Source: Pseudonocardia endophytica
Lineage (GTDB): Bacteria; Actinomycetota; Actinomycetes; Mycobacteriales; Pseudonocardiaceae
Length of the DNA: 64,000 nt
Direction of reading: 5' to 3'
NCBI RefSeq assembly: GCF_004339565.1
Contig: NZ_SMFZ01000002.1
Coordinates: 744,001-808,000 of the forward strand
Shown here: one piece after another, positions 29,052 to 36,940 of the stretch
Numbering within the stretch: the stretch's first letter is position 1
Layout: each line of letters opens with the position of its first letter
Notes under the pieces: model-generated
Seen by the model: the letters and a program-made list of their open reading frames with translations, nothing else
Told to the model about the DNA's origin: nothing
Database searches by the model: none
Made by a program: the position numbers and the translations under genes

Positions 29052-29446
29052 TGGCCCACGAACGACCCGCGGGTCTGATCGTGGACTACGGCGGTGTGCT
29101 CGACGACGGCCCGTCCGTCCTCGAGTACGCCCGCCGTGCGCGGGCCGCTGGCGTGCGGACGGCCGTGTTCTCCGGCGGCCACGCCGTGCCCGACGAGTGC
29201 GTCGCGGCGTTCGAGCTCGTCCTGCTCGGGGCGGTCGGCGGCGCGCGCAAGCCGTCGCCGGACGCGTTCGCGAACGCGGCCCGCGCGCTCGGGCTGTCCG
29301 CCGGGCGCTGCGTGGTGGTCGACGACGTGCCGGTCAACGTCCGCGGGGCCGCCGCGGCCGGCGCGGTGGGCGTCCTGCACCGCCACCCGGAGGCGACGCT
29401 CGCCGAGCTGGAGATCCTGTTCGGCGTGCCGGCCGTCGAGGCGTGA
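29051..29446 (+). CDS. short HAD-superfamily protein
   Basis: 131 residues. LIVDYGGVLDD is HAD motif I, where the nucleophile would be the Asp of VDYGG; KPSPDAFANA is motif III; VVVDDVPVNVRGAAAAGAVG is motif IV. Only about 30 residues separate motifs I and II, so the usual cap domain of full-size HAD phosphatases is absent. The second Asp of motif I, normally D+2, is Gly, which would impair phosphatase activity. It is translationally coupled to the ABC permease (TAGTG overlap), an unusual partner. Confidence 0.72.
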   Translation: MAHERPAGLIVDYGGVLDDGPSVLEYARRARAAGVRTAVFSGGHAVPDECVAAFELVLLGAVGGARKPSPDAFANAARALGLSAGRCVVVDDVPVNVRGAAAAGAVGVLHRHPEATLAELEILFGVPAVEA

Positions 29447-29461
29447 CGCGGGCCTCCCCGC

Positions 29462-29540
29462 GACGCGAACGAGGGCACCCCCACGACGCGCCCGACGAGA
29501 ACCCCCACGACGCGCCCGACGAGAACCCCCACGACGCGAA
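29462..29540 (+). repeat. tandem 23-24-bp repeat
   Basis: Units start at 29462, 29485, 29509 and 29533, each beginning GACGCG and the first three ending ACCCCCAC. The first and last units also carry the CGAACGAGGG start of the adjoining palindromic element, so the array looks like local amplification of that element's edge. It lies downstream of the HAD gene. Confidence 0.7.
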
Positions 29541-29589
29541 CGAGGGGCACCTTCGAGCAGTGTGACTGCCCGAAGGTGCCCCTCGTTCG
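29537..29589. repeat. 53-nt palindromic repeat family, copy 2
   Basis: Arms 29537-29561 and 29565-29589 pair along 24 of 25 positions around loop GTG, with the same single internal mismatch position as copy 1. It lies between the convergent HAD and antitoxin-like genes. Confidence 0.88.
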
Positions 29590-29607
29590 GTGTGGTGCGG
29601 CGGTGAG

Positions 29608-29853
29608 TTACTGCTGCGGGGGCGGCGGCGGTGCCTCGCCGGGCGGCGGCGGGGGCGCCTGACCCTCTCCGGGCGGCGGCTGCTCGGTGGTGTCCCCGTC
29701 ACCCGTCCGACCGCGGGCGAACTCCGTCGCCTTGTCGACCTGGTCGCCGTGGCCGTACTTCTCCTTGGCCGCGTCGCCCGCCTTGTTGATCGCCTGATCG
29801 ACCTTGTCGTCGTGCTGGTCGAGCAGTTCCTTGGCCTTGTCCAGGAAACCCAT
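29608..29853 (-). CDS. antitoxin-like small protein (MT0933/Rv0909-type)
   Basis: 81 residues. The N-terminal part MGFLDKAKELLDQHDDKVDQ with INKAGDAAKEKYG-HGDQVDK resembles the MT0933-like antitoxin family, amphipathic and lysine-rich. The C-terminal third is a Pro/Gly/Gln tail (PPPPPGEAPPPPPQQ). No toxin gene is adjacent, so a toxin-antitoxin role is not supported here; a general stress protein is also possible. Confidence 0.7.
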   Translation of the reverse strand: MGFLDKAKELLDQHDDKVDQAINKAGDAAKEKYGHGDQVDKATEFARGRTGDGDTTEQPPPGEGQAPPPPPGEAPPPPPQQ

Positions 29854-29874
29854 GCCCGCATACTGGCCCGGTTG

Positions 29875-31119
29875 TCACGTGCGCGCACCCGCGGCACGTC
29901 CCCCATGCGGGTGAAGGCGTGCGTGATGCGGTCGGAGGTCGTCGACCCGGGTCACGCCGAGGAGCTGCATCGTCCGTTCCATCTCCGCACGTAGGATCTG
30001 TACGGAACGTGCCACTCCGGCCCGTCCGCCCGCCATCAGTCCGTAGAGGTAGGCGCGTCCGACGAGTGCCGCTCGTGCCCCGAGCGCCACCGCGGCCACG
30101 ACGTCCCCGCCGTGCAGGATGCCGGTGTCCACGAGCACCTCGGCGCGGTCGCCGACCTCCTGCACCACGGGCTCGATCAGTTCGGCGGGCACCGGGGCGC
30201 GGTCGAGCTGGCGGCCGCCGTGGTTGGACAGCAGGACGGCGTCCGCCCCCGCGTCGACGACACGTCGCGCGTCCTCGACCGTCTGGATCCCCTTGATCAC
30301 GAGCTTGCCGGGCCAGACGTCCCGCAGCCACGCCACGTCGTCCATCGTCAGCGCCGGGTCGAACACCCGGTTGATCATGTCGAACGGCGTGCCGCCGGTG
30401 GTGGTCAGGCTCGCGAACGTCAGCGGTTCCGTGGTGACCAGGTCGAACCACCAGCGCGGGTGGCGGGCGCCGTCGGCGAACGTGCGCAGCGAGAGCGCGG
30501 GCGGGATGGTCAGCCCGTTGTGCACGTCGCGGCGCCGGTTGCCGCCGACCGGGGTGTCCACGGTGAGCAGCAACGAGTCGTACCCGGCGCCCGCGGCACG
30601 GGCCACGAGGTCCTTGGCCACCTCGCGGTCGCGCCACAGGTAGAGCTGGAACCAGTGCCGCCCGTCCGGCGCGGCGGCGACCATGTCCTCGATCGTCGTC
30701 GTGCCCATGGTGGACAGCGCGTACGGGATCCCGGCCTCCGCGGCGACGGCCGCCACCGCGCGTTCGCCCTCGGTGTGCATCATGCGGGTGAAGCCGGTCG
30801 GGGCCAGCGCCAGCGGCATCGACGCCCGGCGCCCGAGGATGTCGCGGCCGGTCTCCACGCGGGAGACGTCCTGCAGCACCGACGGCGTGAACTCCACCGA
30901 CGCCCACGTGTCGCGCGCCCGGCGCAGGCCGATCTCGTCCTCGGCCGCGCCGTCGGTGTAGTCGAACACGGCCCGCGGCGTCCGGCGGCGCGCCAGCTCC
31001 CGCAGGTCGTGGATGCTCGCCGCCCTGGCCAGCCGCCGTTCGTCGCGATCGCGGATCCACGGCGCCGGACGCAGCAGCGGGGCGAGTTCGGACGGGCGGG
31101 GGATCCTGCGCTGGACCAT
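29875..31119 (-). CDS. FMN-dependent alpha-hydroxy acid dehydrogenase (LldD-like)
   Basis: 414 residues of the FMN TIM-barrel family that oxidises L-lactate and related 2-hydroxy acids. Landmarks: FDYTDGAAEDEIGLRRA (FMN/substrate entry), LALAPTGFTRMMHTEGE, FQLYLWRDRE, LVIKGIQTVEDARRVVDAGA with the active-site lysine, and SNHGGRQLDRAPVPAEL with the catalytic histidine; VDTGILHGGDV is the phosphate-binding loop, usually DGGIRxGxD. LldD2-like by these features; substrate untested. A TACCCT box lies 6 nt before the ATG, so the mRNA may be leaderless. Confidence 0.88.
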   Translation of the reverse strand: MVQRRIPRPSELAPLLRPAPWIRDRDERRLARAASIHDLRELARRRTPRAVFDYTDGAAEDEIGLRRARDTWASVEFTPSVLQDVSRVETGRDILGRRASMPLALAPTGFTRMMHTEGERAVAAVAAEAGIPYALSTMGTTTIEDMVAAAPDGRHWFQLYLWRDREVAKDLVARAAGAGYDSLLLTVDTPVGGNRRRDVHNGLTIPPALSLRTFADGARHPRWWFDLVTTEPLTFASLTTTGGTPFDMINRVFDPALTMDDVAWLRDVWPGKLVIKGIQTVEDARRVVDAGADAVLLSNHGGRQLDRAPVPAELIEPVVQEVGDRAEVLVDTGILHGGDVVAAVALGARAALVGRAYLYGLMAGGRAGVARSVQILRAEMERTMQLLGVTRVDDLRPHHARLHPHGGRAAGART

Positions 31120-31205
31120 GGCCCGAGGGTAGGCGGGATCGACCGGTGACGCCGAGCCCCGAACCCGTCACAGTGATGCCTCGGGGACGACGGCGGGAGG
31201 TCGGC

Positions 31206-31610
31206 ATGGTCGGGTCGGGTCTCGTGCGGAACAGGATGCCGCGGACGGCGCGCATCGCGCGGGTCGTCGCGGGCCTCGTGTTCGTGCTGTTCGGGCTGGC
31301 CAAGTTCGTGTTCCACGGATACGAGGTGGCCGAGTTCGCCCGCTTCGGGTTCGCCGACGCCGGCCTGCTGGTCCACGGCGTCGGCGTCCTGGAGGTGGTG
31401 GGCGGTATCGCGCTGGTCGCGGGCCGCCTCGTGCGCCCGGCCGCGGCGCTCCTCGCGGTGGACATGCTCGGTGCCGTCTCGACGGCGGGTGTGACGGTCG
31501 GCGGACCGATCCACTTGGGACTCGCTCCGGTGTTGCTCCTGACCATGCTGTTCCTGGTCTGGGCGGGTGCGGGACGGGCGGCGGCCATCACACCGCGCGC
31601 GCCGGCCTGA
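31206..31610 (+). CDS. DoxX family membrane protein
   Basis: 134 residues with four hydrophobic helices (IARVVAGLVFVLFGLAKFVF, LLVHGVGVLEVVGGIALVAG, AALLAVDMLGAVS, LAPVLLLTMLFLVWAGAG). The AKF and the G-x-x-E-x-x-G-G motifs are typical of DoxX. I use the ATG at 31206 because GGGAGG at 31195-31200 is well placed; the frame opens at 31146. It is paralogous to the next gene. Confidence 0.8.
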   Translation: MVGSGLVRNRMPRTARIARVVAGLVFVLFGLAKFVFHGYEVAEFARFGFADAGLLVHGVGVLEVVGGIALVAGRLVRPAAALLAVDMLGAVSTAGVTVGGPIHLGLAPVLLLTMLFLVWAGAGRAAAITPRAPA

Positions 31611-31638
31611 TCGGCCCTGCGGCGGGCACACTGGTCGC

Positions 31639-32070
31639 ATGGGTGACGAATCGGGCGCGATCGACCGGGTCCTGCGGACGGAGTCGCACGTCCGCCTGCC
31701 GCGGGTCGCAGCGGTGGTGCGGATCGTGGCGGGCGTGCTGTTCGTCGTGTTCGCGCTGCCCAAGTTCACCGACCACGCCCAGTGGGTGAGCAACTTCGGC
31801 AGCTACGGCCTCCCGGAATGGAGCCTGCTCGTCTACGCCACCGGGGCCGCCGAAGCGCTCGGTGGGCTCGCGCTCGTCGCCGGTGTCCTCGTCCGTCCGG
31901 CCGCCGCGCTCCTCACGCTCGTCATGCTCGGCGCGGTGCTGTTCGGCGGGATCCTCGGCGGCAACCCCGGCTCCCTGACCCTGGCCCCGGCACTCCTGAT
32001 CGCCGCCGCCTTCGTCCTGTGGACCACCTGGCCGAGAGCCCGGGCCCGCCACGCCGCCACCTCGCGCTGA
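31639..32070 (+). CDS. DoxX family membrane protein, second paralogue
   Basis: 143 residues, four helices, aligning to the preceding gene over its whole length (VVRIVAGVLFVVFALPKFTD; LLVYATGAAEALGGLALVAG; VLVRPAAALLTLVMLGAVLF). The two are a tandem duplication, diverged mostly at the N-terminus and in the third loop. DoxX proteins are linked to quinone or thiol redox at the membrane in other organisms. No ribosome binding site precedes the ATG. Confidence 0.8.
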   Translation: MGDESGAIDRVLRTESHVRLPRVAAVVRIVAGVLFVVFALPKFTDHAQWVSNFGSYGLPEWSLLVYATGAAEALGGLALVAGVLVRPAAALLTLVMLGAVLFGGILGGNPGSLTLAPALLIAAAFVLWTTWPRARARHAATSR

Positions 32071-32091
32071 GGTCGCGTGCCGTGTCGCGCT

Positions 32092-32258
32092 GGCCGGCGC
32101 CGCTCTCCATGATCGGCGCAACCGGCACCAGCACGCCACCAACGGCGCGTTCTGACCAGTTCCGCTGATCACGGCGGCCGGCGCCTGTCCATGATCAGCG
32201 CAAGTGGCACGGGCCCGCCACCAGTGGCGCGTTCTGACCGGTTCTGCCGATCAAGACC
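32092..32258. repeat. imperfect 84-bp tandem duplication
   Basis: Copy A (32092-32175) and copy B (32176-32258) both run GGCCGGCGCC, then TCCATGATC, GCGCAA, GGCAC, CGCCACCA, GGCGCGTTCTGACC and GATCA, with substitutions between the blocks. CGCTGATCA at the end of A and TGATCAGCG in B form a 9-bp inverted pair. It lies between the second doxX and the convergent methyltransferase gene. No coding character. Confidence 0.75.
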
Positions 32259-32304
32259 CGCGACGCGGTGCCCCGCTCGGACGGGATCCGACAGGTCGCC
32301 GGGC

Positions 32305-33060
32305 TCAGCGCCGTCGAAGAAGCTCGTAGGCCGCCACCGCACCGGCGGAGGCGACGTTCAGCGACTCGACACCGCCGAACATCGGGATCGACAGGATCCC
32401 GTCGAGCTGCGAGCGCACCCCGTCGGTCATCCCGGTCGTCTCGTTGCCGAGCACGAGCGCCACGCGCTGGCCGAGCGGGGCGTCCATCAGGGACTCACCG
32501 CCGGTGGCGAGGCCGAACACGTCGAACCCCGCGGAGCGCAGGGCCGTGACGCCCTCGGCCGCGGTCGCGGAGCGCAGCACCGGCGCGGAGAACGCGACGC
32601 CCGCGGACGCCTTGACGACGAGCGGGTCGATCGCCGGGACGCCGTGGCGGGGCAGCAGTACCCCGTCGAGCCCGGCGGCCGTGGCGCTGCGCAGCAGCAT
32701 GCCGACGTTCGACGGGTTCGTCACCGCGTCCAGCACCAGTACCGACGCGCGGCGGGCGGTGCCGAGGTCGGAGAGGAACGTCGCCAGCGGCGCCATCCGG
32801 GGTGCGACGACGTCGGCCAGCACCCCCTGGTCGTGTCGCCCGTTGCCGGCCAGCACCTTCACCCGGTGCGCGCTCGCCCGCTGCACCTGGACGGCCCGAT
32901 CGTGCGCCGCGTCGATGATCTCTCGGGCGGAGCCGCCGCGGACCGTGTCGGCGAGAACGACCTTGTCCACCTGCAGCTCCGGGTCGGCGAGCGCCTCCAG
33001 TACCGGCTTGCGCCCGTACACCGTGACGAAGCGGTCCTTGGGGGAGGTCGGGTCGGCCAC
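32305..33060 (-). CDS. TrmH/SpoU family RNA 2'-O-methyltransferase
   Basis: About 251 residues. An N-terminal substrate-binding domain (VYGRKPVLEALADPELQVDK) precedes the SPOUT knot with its three motifs: LDAVTNPSNVGMLLRSATAA (motif 1), ALVLGNETTGMTDGV (motif 2) and LSIPMFGGVESLNVASAGAV (motif 3). These methylate ribose in rRNA or tRNA; the exact target is unknown. I prefer GTG at 33060, with GAGG 9 nt upstream. An ATG at 33093 would overlap the start codon of the divergent gene. Confidence 0.88.
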   Translation of the reverse strand: MADPTSPKDRFVTVYGRKPVLEALADPELQVDKVVLADTVRGGSAREIIDAAHDRAVQVQRASAHRVKVLAGNGRHDQGVLADVVAPRMAPLATFLSDLGTARRASVLVLDAVTNPSNVGMLLRSATAAGLDGVLLPRHGVPAIDPLVVKASAGVAFSAPVLRSATAAEGVTALRSAGFDVFGLATGGESLMDAPLGQRVALVLGNETTGMTDGVRSQLDGILSIPMFGGVESLNVASAGAVAAYELLRRR

Positions 33061-33091
33061 GCCCGGAAGCCTCGCACGTAGGATCGCGTCC

Positions 33092-34537
33092 ATGCCGTCC
33101 CGGCTCTCCGCGCTCGACGCCTCGTTCCTCTATCTGGAGGAGTCCACCACCCCGATGCACGTCGGCGGTGTGGCGATCTTCCGGCGTCCGAAGGCCGGAT
33201 TCGACTACGACCGGCTCGTCGAGCTGATCGAGCAGCGGATCGCGCTCGTCCCGCGCTACCGGCAGAAGGTCCGTGGCGTGCCCGGCAACCTCGCACGTCC
33301 GGTCTGGGTGGACGACGCCGAGTTCGACATCGCCTACCACGTGCGCCGCTCCGCGCTGCCGCGTCCGGGCAGCGAGTCCCAGCTCACCGACCTCGTCGCG
33401 CGCCTGATGTCCCGCCCGCTGGACCACACCCGTCCACTGTGGGAGATGTACCTGATCGAGGGGCTGGCCCCGTCGGCCGCGGCCGGATCGTCGGCGAAGG
33501 GCCGCGCGAAGCAGGGCCGGATCGCGATCCTGACCAAGACACACCAGGCGATGGTCGACGGCATCTCCGCGATCGACATCGGACAGGTCATCCTGGACGT
33601 CTCCGCCGAGCCGCGGGACGTGCCGGAGGAGCTGTGGATGCCGCGCGCGGAGCCGTCGGACAGCCGCCTGGTGTTCGAGGCGCTCAGCGAGGCGGTGACC
33701 CGGCCCGGCGAGATCGTCGACAACGTCCGGTCCGCGACGGGCGACGCGGTGGCCACGGCGGGCAAGGTCGTCGGCGCCGCTGGCAAGCTGTTCACGATGG
33801 CGCGCACGGCCAGCCGTCGTGCACCCGGACTGCCGCTGAACGCCGACATCTCCACCCAGCGCCGGTTCGCGGTCACCCGCACCGACCTCGAGGACTACCG
33901 CCGCATCCGGGCGGCCCACGACTGCAACGTCAACGACGTGGTGCTCGCCGTGATCGCAGGCGCCCTGCGCAGCTGGCTGCTGTCACGCGGTGAGCCGGTC
34001 GTCGGGTCGTCCTCGGTGCGCGCGATGGTGCCGCTATCCGTGCGCGGCGAGGGCGACGTGCCGAGCTCGGCCGGGTCGCTCGGCAACCGTGTGTCGTCGT
34101 TCCTGGTCGACCTGCCGGTCGGCGAGCCGAGCCCGACCGTGCGGCTGCACCAGGTCGCGCACGGCATGCGCGAGCACACCGACACCGGTCGCTCGGTCGG
34201 CGCCGAGGCGCTCGTCCGGATCGGCGGGTTCGCGCCGCCCACGCTGCACGCGCTCGGCGCCCGCGCGGCCAGCGGCATGTCCCGGCACTTCTTCAACCTG
34301 GTCGTCACGAACGTGCCCGGCCCGCAGTTCCCGCTGTACGCGGCCGGTGCGCAGATGCTGGAGATGTTCCCGGTCGTCCCGCTGGCCCGCGGCCAGGCCG
34401 TCGCGATCGGACTGACGAGCTACGACGGCGGCGTGTTCTACGGTCTCAACGGCGACCGGGACGCGATGCCCGACCTGGACGTCCTCGCAGGGATGGTGCA
34501 GGAGTCCCTCGACGAGCTGCTGCTCACCCTGCGCTAG
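33092..34537 (+). CDS. WS/DGAT-family acyltransferase
   Basis: 481 residues of the wax ester synthase/diacylglycerol acyltransferase family, which form storage lipids from acyl-CoA. The N-terminus LSALDASFLYLEESTTPMHV, PLWEMYLIEGL and the C-terminal NLVVTNVPGPQFPLYAAGAQ are diagnostic. The catalytic motif HHxxxDG reads H151-Q-A-M-V-D-G157: the second histidine is glutamine. A TAGGAT box at 33079-33084 lies 7 nt before the ATG, suggesting a leaderless mRNA. A DUF6912 gene follows after 10 nt. Confidence 0.9.
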   Translation: MPSRLSALDASFLYLEESTTPMHVGGVAIFRRPKAGFDYDRLVELIEQRIALVPRYRQKVRGVPGNLARPVWVDDAEFDIAYHVRRSALPRPGSESQLTDLVARLMSRPLDHTRPLWEMYLIEGLAPSAAAGSSAKGRAKQGRIAILTKTHQAMVDGISAIDIGQVILDVSAEPRDVPEELWMPRAEPSDSRLVFEALSEAVTRPGEIVDNVRSATGDAVATAGKVVGAAGKLFTMARTASRRAPGLPLNADISTQRRFAVTRTDLEDYRRIRAAHDCNVNDVVLAVIAGALRSWLLSRGEPVVGSSSVRAMVPLSVRGEGDVPSSAGSLGNRVSSFLVDLPVGEPSPTVRLHQVAHGMREHTDTGRSVGAEALVRIGGFAPPTLHALGARAASGMSRHFFNLVVTNVPGPQFPLYAAGAQMLEMFPVVPLARGQAVAIGLTSYDGGVFYGLNGDRDAMPDLDVLAGMVQESLDELLLTLR

Positions 34538-34547
34538 GAGCCTCCAA

Positions 34548-35054
34548 TTGCGGATCTACCTGCCGGCGACCTGGCCGATGCTGTCCCGGATGGTCTCGAC
34601 CGGCCGGTTCGAGCCGATGGGCGGCACCGGGTTCGCGCTCACCCCGAAGCTGCGCGAGTCCTATGTGGCCGGTGACGACGAGGAGCTCGAGTACGCGGCC
34701 ATGACGGAGGCGGCGCGCGCGTCGCTGCGGCTGCTGGCCGTCGAGTTCGGACTCGGTGAGGACGCGACGCCCGCCCGGCGCGTCGTCGTCGCCGCGGACA
34801 CCGACGACGTGACGGTGCGCCCCGACCTCGACGACGGCGCCGTCCGGGTCTCCGGGTCGCTCCCGATGGAGAAGATCGCGGCCGTGCACGTCGACGTCGA
34901 GGAGGCCGAGCACGCCGTGCGCCAGGCCGCCGCCGTCGTCGACAAGGCCGACCTCGGCGACCTGGACGCCGAGTTCCTCGTCGGTGAGGCCGAGGACCAC
35001 GAGCTGGCCTGGTACTCGCCGTCCGAGGTGCAGTTCCTGGTCGAGCTCGGCTGA
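34548..35054 (+). CDS. DUF6912 family protein
   Basis: 168 residues starting MRIYLPATWPMLSRMV and ending AWYSPSEVQFLVELG, an actinobacterial family of unknown function (DUF6912). Acidic and without membrane segments. The start is TTG, supported by AGGAG about 7 nt upstream and by the conserved N-terminus. It is probably cotranscribed with the acyltransferase. Confidence 0.75.
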   Translation: MRIYLPATWPMLSRMVSTGRFEPMGGTGFALTPKLRESYVAGDDEELEYAAMTEAARASLRLLAVEFGLGEDATPARRVVVAADTDDVTVRPDLDDGAVRVSGSLPMEKIAAVHVDVEEAEHAVRQAAAVVDKADLGDLDAEFLVGEAEDHELAWYSPSEVQFLVELG

Positions 35055-35066
35055 GCGCGGCCGGTC

Positions 35067-35885
35067 TCAGGGGTCGACGAACACCGGGTCGCGCTTCTCG
35101 AACCGCGCCGTGACGGCCTCGACCTGGTTCGGGCTGCCGATCAGTGCACCGATCTCGTCCTGCTCGGCGGCGAAGCCGGTCTCCAGGTCCTGCCGTCCCG
35201 CGCCGTCGAGCAGGCGCTTCGCGGCCCGGACGGCGAACGGGTTGTGGCCGGCGATCTCGCGGGCCATCTCGAGGGCCGCGGCCAGCGGGTCCTCGGCCGT
35301 GCGGGTGGCCAGCCCGATCCGGACCGCCTCCTCGCCGGAGATGCGACGACCGGTCAGCGCCAGGTCCTTCGCCACGTCGCGCCCGACGAGCTCGGGCAAC
35401 AGCTGGCTCCCCGTCATGTCCGGGATCAGGCCCCAGCGGACCTCCAGGACGCCCATACTCGCGTCCGGGGCCACGATCCGGATGTCCGCCCCGAGCGCGA
35501 TCTGCAGGCCGCCGCCGAGCGCGTTGCCCCGGATCGCGGCGATCACCGGCACCGGGACCTGCGCCCACGTGAACGCGGCCCGCTGGCCGGTCGCCTTGGC
35601 CGGCCCGTCCGCCGGCGGTAGCGACACCTGCGACGACATCCGCTCACCGGAGCGCATCGCGGCGAACGCCGTGAAGTCGAGCCCGGCGCAGAAGTCCGGC
35701 CCGTCCCCGGAGAGCACGACGGCCCGGACGCCGGACAGCGTCCGCAGTCCCTCCGCCGCGTGCACGAGCGAGGAGAACATCGCCGGGTCCAGCGCGTTGC
35801 GCTTGTCCGGCCGGGCCAGCCGCACGTCGGCCACCCCACCGGAGACCGCCACCGTCACGCGGTCCGGATCCACGCCGTCGAACAC
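35067..35885 (-). CDS. enoyl-CoA hydratase/isomerase (crotonase) family
   Basis: 272 residues of the crotonase fold. VRLARPDKRNALDPAMFSSL and FCAGLDFTAFAAM form the first oxyanion-hole strand; VPVIAAIRGNALGGGLQIAL is the second. ADIRIVAPDASMGVLEVRWG carries the position of one catalytic acid (E in LEVRWG). Substrate not determinable. GTG at 35885 has GGAGG 7 nt upstream. It is divergent from the SMP-30 gene. Confidence 0.87.
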   Translation of the reverse strand: MFDGVDPDRVTVAVSGGVADVRLARPDKRNALDPAMFSSLVHAAEGLRTLSGVRAVVLSGDGPDFCAGLDFTAFAAMRSGERMSSQVSLPPADGPAKATGQRAAFTWAQVPVPVIAAIRGNALGGGLQIALGADIRIVAPDASMGVLEVRWGLIPDMTGSQLLPELVGRDVAKDLALTGRRISGEEAVRIGLATRTAEDPLAAALEMAREIAGHNPFAVRAAKRLLDGAGRQDLETGFAAEQDEIGALIGSPNQVEAVTARFEKRDPVFVDP

Positions 35886-35922
35886 CGTGCACCTCCTTGC
35901 TTCTCGGGCGAGACTAACCGCT

Positions 35923-36921
35923 GTGATCGGTCTTCCGGAGATGCACGAGGTGACCACCGGCCTGCAGTTCCCGGAGGGTCCCGTCCCGCTGTCCGACGGC
36001 TCGGTGCTGGTCGTGGAGATCCGTCGCGGCACCCTGTCCCGGGTCCGGCCGGACGGCACGATCGACGTCGTCGCGGACACCGGCGGTGGCCCGAACGGCG
36101 CCGCGATCGGTCCGGACGGCGCCGTCTATGTCTGCAACAACGGCGGTTTCACCTGGTCCGAGCGCCCGGACGGGCTCGTCGCACCCGGGCACCAGCCACC
36201 GGACTACATCGGCGGCCGGATCCAGCGCGTGACGCTGGACGGCGAGGTCACCGACCTCTACACGGAGTGCGGCGGCCGCGGCCTGCGCGGCCCGAACGAC
36301 ATCGTCTTCGACGCCGGGGGATGGCAGCCGGCGGAGCATGCGGAGCCGGCGGGGCGGGTGAGATCAGCTGGATTCTGGTTCACCGACCTCGGCAAGCGTC
36401 GCGAACGCGAGACGGACACCGGCGCGCTGTACTACGCGACCGCCGACGGCTCGTCGATCACCGAGGTGGTGCACCCGCTGACGACACCGAACGGCGTCGG
36501 GCTGTCCCCGGACGGGACGCGCGTCTACGTCGCGGAGACCGGGCCGGGACGGGTCTGGTGCTGGGCGGTCGACGGGCCGGGGCGGGTGTCCGCACCGACC
36601 GAACTGGACGGGCCGCCCGGGCCCGGTGACGCGCGGCTGCTGCACGGTTTCGCCGGCTACCAGTCGCTGGACTCGCTGGCCGTCGACGGCGACGGGAACG
36701 TCTGCGTCGCCACGCTGATCACCGGCGCGGTGAGCGTGATCGCGCCGGACGGCACGCTGCTCGGCCAGATCCCGGTCCCTGCGCACGACCACTACGTGAC
36801 GAACGTCTGTTTCGCGGGTGCCGGGTCGCGGACGGCGTGGGTCACGTCGTCCGGGCGCGGGATCCTCTACCGCACCGACGACTGGCCGACCGAGGGACTG
36901 ACGCTCGCGTTCACGGCGTAG
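35923..36921 (+). CDS. SMP-30/gluconolactonase-like hydrolase with insertion
   Basis: 332 residues, six-bladed propeller hydrolase of the SMP-30/regucalcin type, which opens lactones using a divalent metal. LQFPEGPVPLSDGSVLVVE holds the metal-binding glutamate, GPNDIVFD the asparagine, TTPNGVGLSPDGTRVYVAET and SLDSLAVDGDGNVCVATL the remaining ligands. Between IVFDAGG and FWFTDLGKRR a 17-residue segment (WQPAEHAEPAGRVRSAG) has no counterpart in the family pattern; it corresponds to a 51-bp in-frame insertion. GTG start. Confidence 0.82.
   Translation: MIGLPEMHEVTTGLQFPEGPVPLSDGSVLVVEIRRGTLSRVRPDGTIDVVADTGGGPNGAAIGPDGAVYVCNNGGFTWSERPDGLVAPGHQPPDYIGGRIQRVTLDGEVTDLYTECGGRGLRGPNDIVFDAGGWQPAEHAEPAGRVRSAGFWFTDLGKRRERETDTGALYYATADGSSITEVVHPLTTPNGVGLSPDGTRVYVAETGPGRVWCWAVDGPGRVSAPTELDGPPGPGDARLLHGFAGYQSLDSLAVDGDGNVCVATLITGAVSVIAPDGTLLGQIPVPAHDHYVTNVCFAGAGSRTAWVTSSGRGILYRTDDWPTEGLTLAFTA
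36319..36373 (+). repeat. 51-bp in-frame insertion with 4-bp direct repeats
   Basis: GGAT at 36319-36322 and 36370-36373 bracket a GC-rich segment containing two copies of AGCCGGCGG. Removing one period restores the usual DAGGFWF reading. It adds exactly 17 codons and keeps the frame. Confidence 0.6.
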
Positions 36922-36940
36922 CCCCCGGACGGCATAGCGC

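Noticed and set aside
29462..29540. Regular 24-bp repeats resembling a CRISPR array
   Set aside because: Units are contiguous without spacers, and no cas gene is present.
29608..29853. Toxin-antitoxin module
   Set aside because: The small protein resembles an antitoxin family but no toxin gene is adjacent.
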